Shown here one piece after another: positions 16,204 through 23,122 of a DNA stretch of 39,429 nt. This DNA is from Antribacter soli (GTDB taxonomy: Bacteria > Actinomycetota > Actinomycetes > Actinomycetales > Cellulomonadaceae), in the NCBI RefSeq assembly GCF_021568775.1, contig NZ_JAKGSG010000049.1:1-39429 (forward strand), read 5' to 3'. Position numbers and translations under genes: made by a program. Under the pieces are notes generated by a model that worked only from the letters and a program-made list of their open reading frames with translations, did not search any database and was not told the origin of the DNA. Position 1 is the first letter of the stretch, and every line of letters starts with the position of its first letter.

Positions 16204-17159
16204 CAGAACAAGCCTCCCACAAAGTCACCGACGGCACCGGCAGCATCGCCGACCGCATCGCCGACGTCGCTCGCCACATCCGTGACGCCCTCGACGGCGT
16301 CGCCGACGAACTCCTGCGTTTCCTTCCAGCCGTCCGCAAGGTACGGCATCGGGTCGGAGGCGAACGCGGAGATCGTGTCCCAGTTGTCGTACACCAGGTT
16401 GCCCAGTGCCCAGGCACCGGTGACCAGGCCCGCTCCGACGGCGATACCGATGCCGACGGGGTTGGCGAACGCCGCGACACCCAGGAACATGCCGATCGTC
16501 GCGACGCCGCCGGCGACGCCGATTCCACCCATCACCCGGTCGACGCCACCGCGCCAGCCGTCGTACTGGGGGTTGAACATCTGGTCGATCCCGCCGATCA
16601 CGCTGAAGGCGCCGCCGGCAATACCCAGGTACTTACCGACCCCAGAAATGTTGCCGACGATGCCCCGAGCGTCGGCGAGCATGGTCGACAAAGCACCCGC
16701 GACGTCGCCCCCGGCGTCGAGGATCCGCGAATAGTTCAGCAGGTTGCGGCCGTACTTGAACGCCACCCACGCATCTCCCAGGAAGCTGACCCCCGCCTCG
16801 CCGGTCTCGAACACGTCCCAGAAGCTGCCCGGTCGCTCGGCGGACGCCCCCGCGACCTCGGTGCCGCCACCCGGTCCGCCGGCGTAGTCGTTCGACGTCG
16901 TCTCCTGGGCGTCGGCGTTGGCGCGCACCTTGAGAGCGATGTCGCTCAGCGCGACGGCCGTGTCCCTGAGCCGCACCAGATGGTTGCCGGTCCACTCCTG
17001 CCGGAACCCTTCGGCGTCCGGCCCGCTCCAGCCGTCCTCCTGCGGGATCGTCCCCTCGACCGTGGCAACAACGGTGTCGAGAGTCCCGCTGCCCTCGTCG
17101 AACTTGTCGGCAAGGAGGCGCAGCGCCTCGATGTCTGCACCGTACATTCCCCCGCTCAC
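16203..17159 (-). CDS. WXG-domain secreted protein with hydrophobic C-terminal half
   Basis: A 318-aa protein. Residues 1-95 are a WXG100 helical hairpin with W44-S45-G46 and the block WSGPDAEGFRQEWTG, closely paralogous to the 95-aa neighbour. It ends in NADAQETTSNDY (81-92), a motif shared with that neighbour. Residues about 165-250 are Gly-rich and hydrophobic (KYLGIAGGAFSVIGG, GGIGVAGGVATIGMFLGVAAF, GIGIAVGAGLVTGAWALG). The end is an amphipathic small-residue helix (VASDVGDAVGDAAGAVGDF). This resembles long WXG effectors that act in membranes, but no enzymatic toxin domain is visible. The GTG at 17159 is chosen because AGGAGG lies 5 bases upstream; an ATG 11 codons earlier lacks a site. 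Confidence 0.8.
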   Translation of the reverse strand: MSGGMYGADIEALRLLADKFDEGSGTLDTVVATVEGTIPQEDGWSGPDAEGFRQEWTGNHLVRLRDTAVALSDIALKVRANADAQETTSNDYAGGPGGGTEVAGASAERPGSFWDVFETGEAGVSFLGDAWVAFKYGRNLLNYSRILDAGGDVAGALSTMLADARGIVGNISGVGKYLGIAGGAFSVIGGIDQMFNPQYDGWRGGVDRVMGGIGVAGGVATIGMFLGVAAFANPVGIGIAVGAGLVTGAWALGNLVYDNWDTISAFASDPMPYLADGWKETQEFVGDAVEGVTDVASDVGDAVGDAAGAVGDFVGGLF

Positions 17160-17229
17160 ATGGTCCTCCTCATGTCCGGCCGGTGACGGCACTGAGCATC
17201 GCCTGGCTGCGTCTGTACTGCTACACGCT

Positions 17230-17267
17230 CAAGGGGTGCGGGCCCGTTGCCGGTCCCGCACCCCTTG
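17230..17267 (-). terminator. Terminator/attenuator after the WXG100 gene
   Basis: A 13-bp inverted repeat pairs 17230-17242 with 17255-17267, and the 12-base loop can form an inner CCG/CGG helix. It lies 48 bases past the WXG100 stop and 70 bases before the 318-aa gene. It resembles the hairpin behind the Flp pilin gene and would raise the WXG100 transcript above the genes that follow. Confidence 0.75.
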
Positions 17268-17315
17268 GTGGCGGCCCAGCGCGCGCCGGGCCTCGCCTGG
17301 TAGAGCTCGAACCGA

Positions 17316-17603
17316 TCAGCTGTACGTGTTCGAGGTGTCTTCCTGGTTGGCGGCGTTGTTGTCGGCGGTGGTGCCGTAGGTCTCGAGCGCCGCGGCGATC
17401 TCGTTCAGCTTGGTGGCGTGGGTACCGTCCCACTCCTCCTGGAACTGCACGGCGTCCGGGCCGTTCCACTCGGTCTGGCTCATCTGCGTCGTGATGGTCG
17501 TGACCACCGTGCGGACCTGCTCGGCCTGCGTGCGCAGCGTGTTGGCGAGGCTCCGGACTGCCTCGACGTCAAGACCGAAGACGTTGCCACCCTCTGCAAC
17601 CAT
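17316..17603 (-). CDS. WXG100 family protein (ESAT-6-like)
   Basis: A 95-aa secreted helical-hairpin protein of the ESAT-6/CFP-10 family, the expected substrate of the adjacent EccC motor. W46-N47-G48 forms the turn in WNGPDAVQFQEEW. The first helix covers about 12-43 and the second about 50-80. The C-terminus carries NAANQEDTSNTY instead of a canonical YxxxD/E export motif. The ATG at 17603 has AGGGAGC about 7 bases upstream; upstream in-frame starts give a non-homologous tail. No second WXG100 gene of this size is present, so it may homodimerise or pair with the WXG domain of the 318-aa protein. It sits between two terminators. Confidence 0.93.
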   Translation of the reverse strand: MVAEGGNVFGLDVEAVRSLANTLRTQAEQVRTVVTTITTQMSQTEWNGPDAVQFQEEWDGTHATKLNEIAAALETYGTTADNNAANQEDTSNTYS

Positions 17604-17687
17604 GTCATGCTCCCTAGTTCGTGGCTGTCCCGGGTGGAACAACCTGCTGTTCTGCGACGTCACGGACTATTCCATAGCCCGTGGTGC

Positions 17688-17716
17688 GACGAAATGGGGA
17701 GGACTCCCCATTCGTC
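17688..17716 (-). terminator. Terminator of the eccC transcript
   Basis: An inverted repeat pairs 17688-17692 with 17712-17716 and 17694-17700 with 17705-17711 (12 bp with one bulged A, loop GGAC). It starts 6 bases past the eccC stop. The following 80 bases up to the WXG100 start probably hold that gene's own promoter. Confidence 0.75.
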
Positions 17717-17722
17717 TACCCG

Positions 17723-20700
17723 TCACCCCGGCAGGGCGACGTGGATCTTGGTGGCCCGCCCCGCGGTGAGGAGGAAGCCTCGGCCGGGCGGGAAGTCCTT
17801 GCGGCGGATCCGTCCCAGCGGGGTGTTCATGAGCACCTCGCCGTCGCTGTCGCCGGGGGTGAGGATCAGGCCGTTGCGGCCGGACTTGAACGGAGCGGCC
17901 AGCGAGAAGGCCTTGCTCCAGGTGGACGACTCCGACTCACCGATGACGAGCTGCTCCTTGCGGGTGGCGAGCTTGACGAACGCCTCGAGCGGCTTCTCCG
18001 CGGGCGTGCCCGTGAGGTCGGTGTAGTTCTCGATCATCACCGTGAGCTGCCCCGGGGTCAGCCGGTCGCTCTCGAGCGCGGTCGTGAGGTCCTTGAGCGT
18101 CTCCACCATGTCCTCCGGCGACGAGACCGCCGTGTCCCAGGTGTCCAGCACCGACACGCTCGACCGGCGCGACGACAGGTACACCAGCCGCGTTCCCCCG
18201 TTCCGGCGCAGCGCGGTCGCCAGCGTCACGAACGCCGTCGTGCGGCCCGACCCGGGTGGGCCGGCCAGCATGAACGGGCCGCGCAGCGGCAGGCCGACCG
18301 GCGTGATGTCCAGGTCCCGCAGACCGATCGTGGCCAGGTCAGCCACGCGCTGGGGAAGCTGGTCGAGCGTGAACGTGTCCGGCAGCCGATCGACACCAGG
18401 CGCCTGGGTCATGCCGCCCACCGAGCGCATCGTCTGCTCCAGGCGGGCCAGCTCGCGCGACTGCACCGCGGCGTTTGAGTCGCCGCCGAGCACCGCGATC
18501 TGCGCCTCCTGGCCGTACATGATCGCGCGGCCCGGCGGCGACGCCGGGGTCAGGACGTCCTTCGGCACGTTCAGCATCACGTAGTCGTCCTCCCGGGCCA
18601 TCCGGTGCACGATGCGCTTCTGCACCGTCGAGGCGAGGGAGGGCGGCACGGCCACCGCACGGTCGCCGGTCATCACCAGGTGGATCCCGACCGGCCGGCC
18701 GTCGGTCGCGAGCTGCGTGAAGGCCCCGAAGACCGAGAAGCCGCGACCCGAGACAACCTCGTAGGCCTCACGGAACGCCCCGATGCCGTCGACGAGCACG
18801 AGGATGCGCGGCTCGTCGGGCTTGTTCGCCAGGCGCCGGTACTCCTCGATCGTCGTCGCCCGCACGGCGGCGTAGCGGTCGGCGCGCTGCTCCAGCGTCT
18901 CGCGCAGCCGGCGCAGGAGGCGGGTCACCCGCTCCTCGTCGTCACCGCCGATCACCGCACCCACGTGCGGCAGGTTCTCCAGCATCGACAGACCGCCCGA
19001 GCCGCAGTCGATGCCGTAGACCTGCACCGGGCCACCCCGGTGCGTGAGGCCCGCCGACACCGCGATGGTGCGTAGCGTCGTGCTCTTGCCGGTACCGCCG
19101 GTGCCGTAGATCGCGAGGTTGCCGTCGGTGTCGGGCTCGTAGTGCACGGTCGGCTGGGCCTGCTGCGGGGGGTTGTCCAGCACGCCGAGGACGAGCTGGG
19201 AGTCCGTGCGCCGGTTGGGCAGCAGCGCCAGGTCGTAGGTGAGCGCCAGCTCCGGCAGCCACGGCTTGCGCGGCGTCGGTACGCCGGCCTCGTTTGCCGC
19301 GCGGCGGATCGTCGTGACCACGCGGGCGATGTCGTTCGGACCCGGGTCCTGCTCCTCGACCACCTCGGGTGCAGGCAGCTCCCAGCGCCGGCCCGTGCCG
19401 AAGTCCATCTCCACGACATCGAGCGACGCCCGCTCCGGCTCGTCCTTGGTCCACCCGCCGGCGTAGCCGGTCTGGAACGTGGTGAGCCGTCCGGGGCCGG
19501 TCTTCGCGGCGCCGCGACCGGGGATCGACGGCGAGAAGTGCGCCGCCATGTCGTCCCCGAGCACGTCCTTGGAGTCGTTCTCGTCGGCCATGCGCAGCGC
19601 GATGCGCAGGTTCGTGTTCGCGCGCAGGTTGTCCTTGATCACGCCGGCCGGGCGCTGCGTCGCGAGGATCAGGTGCAGGCCGAGGGACCGGCCACGCTGG
19701 GCGACGTCCACCACGCCGTCCACGAACTCCGGGACCTCGCCGACCAGCGCCGCGAACTCGTCGACCACGATGATCAGGCTCGGCGGCGCCTCGGGATCGC
19801 CCGTGCGCTCCAGCGAGGCGAGATCCTTGGCCTTCTTCCGGTTGAGCAGGTGCTCGCGGTAGTGGAGCTCCGCTCTGAGCGAGGACAGCGCGCGCCGCAC
19901 GAGGTGCGGGGACAGGTCGGTGACCAGGCCGACCGTGTGCGGCAGATGCACGCAGTCGGCGAACGCGGCGCCGCCCTTGTAGTCCACGAACAGGAAGGTC
20001 ACCCGGTCCGGGCTGTGCGCGGCAGCCATGCCGAGCACCCAGGACTGCAGGAACTCCGACTTTCCCGCACCGGTGGTACCGCCCACAAGGGCGTGCGGGC
20101 CCTGCGTGCGCAGGTCCAGGTGGAACGGCTCCACGCCGTCGTGCCCGATGAGGGCACGCAGGTTGGTGGGCGTCTTGCGGCGCACCGGCGGCGACCCGTC
20201 GCGCGGTGTGAGCGAGAGGTTCTCCTTCCAGCGCTCGATCACGCTGTTCGGGTCCTTGCCGACCTCGGTACCCGCGAGCGCCAGGTAGGAGACGGCGCGC
20301 GGCAGGTCGGACTCGTCGGCCGTGGGCGCGCCGACGTCGACCACCGGGGCCAGGATCCGGGCGACCTCGCGCGCGGTGACGAGGTCGACGGCGTCGCAGC
20401 GCACGGGGTAGGCGAGCTGCCCGTAATGCACCTCACCCTTCATGGCGCCGTTGTCGGGCGACTCGGGGTTCAGCAGCACGAAGGTGCGGCAGGCCGCGGG
20501 GAGCTGCTCGACGGTGGGCGCGATCCACACGACATGGACGCCTGCCGCGGGGCCGTGCTCGACGAGCCGCACGAGGCGGGCGCGCTCGACGGGAGCGTCG
20601 TCCTCCACGAGGACCACGACGGACGGCAGCACAGGCGGGGGCGGGGTGTCCTTGCGGTCCTTCTCCGAGTCCCGCTCACCCTCGAAGCGCGCGTGGCCGT

Positions 20701-22204
20701 CGAGGCTGACGCCACGCGCCTCGACCAGCTCCTCGAGCCGGGTCAGCAGGGAGACACCGGAGCCAGGGTCGTCGGCCAGGTGGTCGGACGCCCCGAGCGG
20801 GCTGTGCGGGGAACCCGTGTGGGGCAGCCACTCGAGCCACTCCCAGTCCTCGCGCGAGCTGGCGGAGGTGAGGGCGGTGACCACCACGTCGGCGGGCGAG
20901 TGGAGCGCGGCGAGCTGCAGCAGGACCGACCGGCCCACGGACTCGACCACACCGCTCGGCCCGGCGATGCCGATGTTGCCGCCGAACCGGAGCCCGGCCC
21001 CCATGGGGACGTCGTGGATGGTGGCACAGCGTGCCTGCAGGTCCAGCACCCGCTGCCAGTGCTCCGGCACCGCGTCGTTCTCCCGCGGCTCGTCGAACTC
21101 GGTGCGGGCGGGGGCGGACCCGAGACCGAACCGCACGGTCAGGAAGCCGCGGTGCTCCGGGCGGTGCGTCCACATGAGACCGCCGAGGCGGCGAACGGCG
21201 TCGAGCGCCTCGGCGATGGAGGGCGATTCCACGAGCCGTACGGCCCGCTCGACGGCGTGGGTGCGGTCGATCCGCTCCGCCGTGGCCTCGACGGCCTTCT
21301 CGAACTGCTCGGACGCCTCCTTGAACTGCTTCTTCCCGTAGGACCTCCGGTCGAACCACATCCCGATCATCATGATCGGGCTCATGAACATGAACATGAG
21401 GGACATCGGGTTGCGGGTGACCGAGAACATCGCCGCGCCCAGCGCCATCGGCGCGAGCATCATGAGCCACGGCAGACGCTGGGGCTGCGGCGGCTTCGGC
21501 GGCTTGGGCGCCTTGATCTTGACCTCGCCGAAGCGGGTGATCACGCGCGGGGACCGGTTGAACTCGACGACCGGGCTGGTCGGGGCGAGGCTCGTCGAGC
21601 GGTACAGGGCCACCACGGACAGCGTGGTCTCGCCGAGAGTCACGGTGTCCGACGACGTCAGCACCGCTCGCGTCATCCGCTTGCCGCCCATGACCAGGCC
21701 GTTCGCGGAGGCGAGGTCGTGGACCTCGATGGACTCCCCCACCATCACCCGGGCGTGCCGCTTGGAGACCTGCGGGTCCTGGAGCCGCACGTCCATGCCC
21801 CGGTCGCGGCCGATGTACGTGGTGCCGACCGGCAACGGGAACTCGCGTCCGGCGTCGGGCCCCTCCAGGACGCGCAGCTGCGCGACCGCGGTGCCGCGGT
21901 CCTGCCCGGGGTTCACGAACTGCTCGGAGACCCGCACGATCGAGACCACCGACCCGGAGCGCAGGCCGGCCTGGACCAGGTCGTTGGTGGGTGTCAGCAC
22001 CCGGCCGTCAGAGCTGCTGGCCGTCGCCGAGCCGTCGCGGAGGACCTGCAGGGTGAGGTGGTCGGGGGCGGGTGCCCCGTTGCGGGTCGGGTCGGCCGAG
22101 AAGAGGGCTTCGGCGACGTCACGCACGGTGGCGGTGGCGTCGGCGGTGATCGCGACGTTCACACCGGTCTCGTCGGGCCGGTTCAGCGTCAGCTTGATGC
22201 GCAC
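17723..22204 (-). CDS. eccC: EccC/EssC-type FtsK/SpoIIIE motor of a WXG100 secretion system
   Basis: A 1493-aa membrane-anchored ATPase that should select and drive export of the WXG proteins. Residues 1-95 look like a ubiquitin/YukD-type domain (VRDVAEALF, DGRVL, DLVQAGLRSGSVVSIV). Residues 105-200 are an FHA domain (IGRD 131-134, SKRHARV 147-153, SANGL 166-170). Two TM helices lie at about 244-284. Three ATPase modules follow: Walker A GTTGAGKS (709-716) with Walker B IIVVDE (811-816); GTGGTGKS (1034-1041) with ILVLVDG (1134-1140), where Gly replaces the catalytic Glu; and GPPGSGRTT (1315-1323), where Arg replaces the Walker Lys. Module 1 is thus the likely active engine. The GTG start at 22204 has AGGA upstream. 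It is an EssC-like layout in an actinobacterium. Confidence 0.95.
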   Translation of the reverse strand: MRIKLTLNRPDETGVNVAITADATATVRDVAEALFSADPTRNGAPAPDHLTLQVLRDGSATASSSDGRVLTPTNDLVQAGLRSGSVVSIVRVSEQFVNPGQDRGTAVAQLRVLEGPDAGREFPLPVGTTYIGRDRGMDVRLQDPQVSKRHARVMVGESIEVHDLASANGLVMGGKRMTRAVLTSSDTVTLGETTLSVVALYRSTSLAPTSPVVEFNRSPRVITRFGEVKIKAPKPPKPPQPQRLPWLMMLAPMALGAAMFSVTRNPMSLMFMFMSPIMMIGMWFDRRSYGKKQFKEASEQFEKAVEATAERIDRTHAVERAVRLVESPSIAEALDAVRRLGGLMWTHRPEHRGFLTVRFGLGSAPARTEFDEPRENDAVPEHWQRVLDLQARCATIHDVPMGAGLRFGGNIGIAGPSGVVESVGRSVLLQLAALHSPADVVVTALTSASSREDWEWLEWLPHTGSPHSPLGASDHLADDPGSGVSLLTRLEELVEARGVSLDGHARFEGERDSEKDRKDTPPPPVLPSVVVLVEDDAPVERARLVRLVEHGPAAGVHVVWIAPTVEQLPAACRTFVLLNPESPDNGAMKGEVHYGQLAYPVRCDAVDLVTAREVARILAPVVDVGAPTADESDLPRAVSYLALAGTEVGKDPNSVIERWKENLSLTPRDGSPPVRRKTPTNLRALIGHDGVEPFHLDLRTQGPHALVGGTTGAGKSEFLQSWVLGMAAAHSPDRVTFLFVDYKGGAAFADCVHLPHTVGLVTDLSPHLVRRALSSLRAELHYREHLLNRKKAKDLASLERTGDPEAPPSLIIVVDEFAALVGEVPEFVDGVVDVAQRGRSLGLHLILATQRPAGVIKDNLRANTNLRIALRMADENDSKDVLGDDMAAHFSPSIPGRGAAKTGPGRLTTFQTGYAGGWTKDEPERASLDVVEMDFGTGRRWELPAPEVVEEQDPGPNDIARVVTTIRRAANEAGVPTPRKPWLPELALTYDLALLPNRRTDSQLVLGVLDNPPQQAQPTVHYEPDTDGNLAIYGTGGTGKSTTLRTIAVSAGLTHRGGPVQVYGIDCGSGGLSMLENLPHVGAVIGGDDEERVTRLLRRLRETLEQRADRYAAVRATTIEEYRRLANKPDEPRILVLVDGIGAFREAYEVVSGRGFSVFGAFTQLATDGRPVGIHLVMTGDRAVAVPPSLASTVQKRIVHRMAREDDYVMLNVPKDVLTPASPPGRAIMYGQEAQIAVLGGDSNAAVQSRELARLEQTMRSVGGMTQAPGVDRLPDTFTLDQLPQRVADLATIGLRDLDITPVGLPLRGPFMLAGPPGSGRTTAFVTLATALRRNGGTRLVYLSSRRSSVSVLDTWDTAVSSPEDMVETLKDLTTALESDRLTPGQLTVMIENYTDLTGTPAEKPLEAFVKLATRKEQLVIGESESSTWSKAFSLAAPFKSGRNGLILTPGDSDGEVLMNTPLGRIRRKDFPPGRGFLLTAGRATKIHVALPG

Positions 22205-22321
22205 GTCAGTGTCCTAATTTCCTTCGGATGTCTTGGTTGGCCTGGACCTCGCGGGTAGCGCGCGTCAATGTCCTGCTTCCTTCGGATGTCTTGGGTGGCC
22301 TGGACCCTCGTGGGTAGCGCG
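22204..22321. repeat. Tandem duplication of a 59-bp unit before eccC
   Basis: Two diverged 59-bp copies (22204-22262 and 22263-22321) fill the gap between the FHA-HTH gene and eccC; CGTCA begins each copy and recurs at 22322. Each copy carries, on the minus strand, the CCGAAGGAA ribosome-binding context and an end TGACG(T/C)GCG. In the copy next to eccC this end is the real GTG start; in the other the GTG is GCG. The duplication therefore copied a translation-initiation region. Confidence 0.85.
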
Positions 22322-22323
22322 CG

Positions 22324-23022
22324 TCAGGCTTCGTCCTTCAGGTCAAGGAGGGGCAGGTCTGCGGAGGTCACCAGCCGGGAGGCGACGGCGTACTCGACGA
22401 GGCGGGCCCGGCGGTTCGTCGCCAGGGCGCCTACCCCGCCGCGCAGGCCCTTCACGCCGATCCGGTCGAGCTTGTCGCAGACGTTGTCGAGCTTGCGGTT
22501 GAACCGGGTGGTCGCCCAGCCGAGGCGGTTCGCGGCCGCCGCGGTCGAGGGGATCTCGGACAGGCCCGTCCCCTCGCGGCGGAGCATCGGCTCGGCGAGG
22601 GCCACGATGAGCTGCTTCTGGCTGGTGGTGAAGCTGATCATGCCGATCGTCGTCGCCCCCGTGTCCGAGTCCTCCGAGTGGATCTCGTGGTACGGCGCGT
22701 CGTCGAGCGCCGCCGTGAGCTCATAGGTGGTGGGGCCGGCGGTGAACACGATCGACGTGGTGGGGAACACCAGCGGGAGCCGGTTGCCCGGGGGCAGCCA
22801 GGACTGCACGCCGCCACCCGAGTCGCACACCGTGGCCGAGATCAGGGTGCCGACGTTCGCCAGCCACCAGATCCCGTCCTCGTGCGCCACGCGCATGAAC
22901 CTGCGGTGCAGGTACGGGTTGTCGTCGATCGCGAGATCGCCCTCGCGCCCGATGTCGAACGGCTCGCCGCCCGCCTCGGGCCGGAACCACTCGCCGCAGA
23001 ACTCGATCGCGAGTCCGCTCAT
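22324..23022 (-). CDS. FHA-like/helix-turn-helix regulator of the WXG locus
   Basis: A 232-aa cytosolic protein. Residues 1-105 are FHA-like: FDIGREGDLAIDDNPYLHRRFMRV (an IGR turn near 24-26 and a LHRRF strand), then IWWLANVG, but the usual SxxH/NG pair is degenerate. Residues 125-200 form a helical DNA-binding segment (TTSQKQLIVALAEPMLRRE, then ANRLGWATTRFNRKLDNVCDKL), similar to LuxR/sigma-4-like winged helices. It may connect phosphothreonine or conformational signals from the local kinase to transcription. The ATG at 23022 has a G-rich ribosome-binding region. It is separated from the kinase gene by a hairpin and from eccC by a tandem repeat. Confidence 0.75.
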   Translation of the reverse strand: MSGLAIEFCGEWFRPEAGGEPFDIGREGDLAIDDNPYLHRRFMRVAHEDGIWWLANVGTLISATVCDSGGGVQSWLPPGNRLPLVFPTTSIVFTAGPTTYELTAALDDAPYHEIHSEDSDTGATTIGMISFTTSQKQLIVALAEPMLRREGTGLSEIPSTAAAANRLGWATTRFNRKLDNVCDKLDRIGVKGLRGGVGALATNRRARLVEYAVASRLVTSADLPLLDLKDEA

Positions 23023-23041
23023 CGTCCCCCTGCCCCCCGTC

Positions 23042-23062
23042 CCGGGCGGGCCTCCCGCCCGG
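23042..23062 (-). terminator. Hairpin between kinase and FHA-HTH genes
   Basis: A perfect 9-bp stem pairs 23042-23050 with 23054-23062 around a CCT loop on the plus strand. It lies 19 bases upstream of the FHA-HTH start and 56 bases past the kinase stop. It could partly terminate the long upstream operon or control initiation of the regulator gene. Confidence 0.55.
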
Positions 23063-23077
23063 CTCCCGAACCATCGT

Positions 23078-23122
23078 CGTCACTTCGTCGTCGTCACCCT
23101 CGGCCGTCACCCGCGCCGTCAC
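23078..23122. repeat. Four iterated CGTCAC motifs
   Basis: CGTCAC occurs at 23078, 23092, 23105 and 23117, with steps of 14, 13 and 12 bases; the last overlaps the kinase stop codon. Together with the adjacent hairpin they fill the gap before the FHA-HTH gene. They could be a binding-site array or a simple GC-rich repeat. Confidence 0.5.

Noticed and set aside
17360-17378. Canonical YxxxD export motif in the WXG100 protein
   Set aside because: Tyr76 is followed by Asp at +5 (YGTTAD), not +4; the shared NAxxQExTSNxY motif is the better candidate signal.
17604-17687. Specific promoter elements for the WXG100 gene
   Set aside because: TAGTCC-like -10 sequence is present but the matching -35 (TCGTCG) is poor; no exact element is claimed.
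19142-22258. 1038-codon open frame on the plus strand opposite eccC
   Set aside because: High-GC antisense shadow: composition dominated by Arg, His, Val and Gly, no domain, while the minus strand encodes a clear motor.
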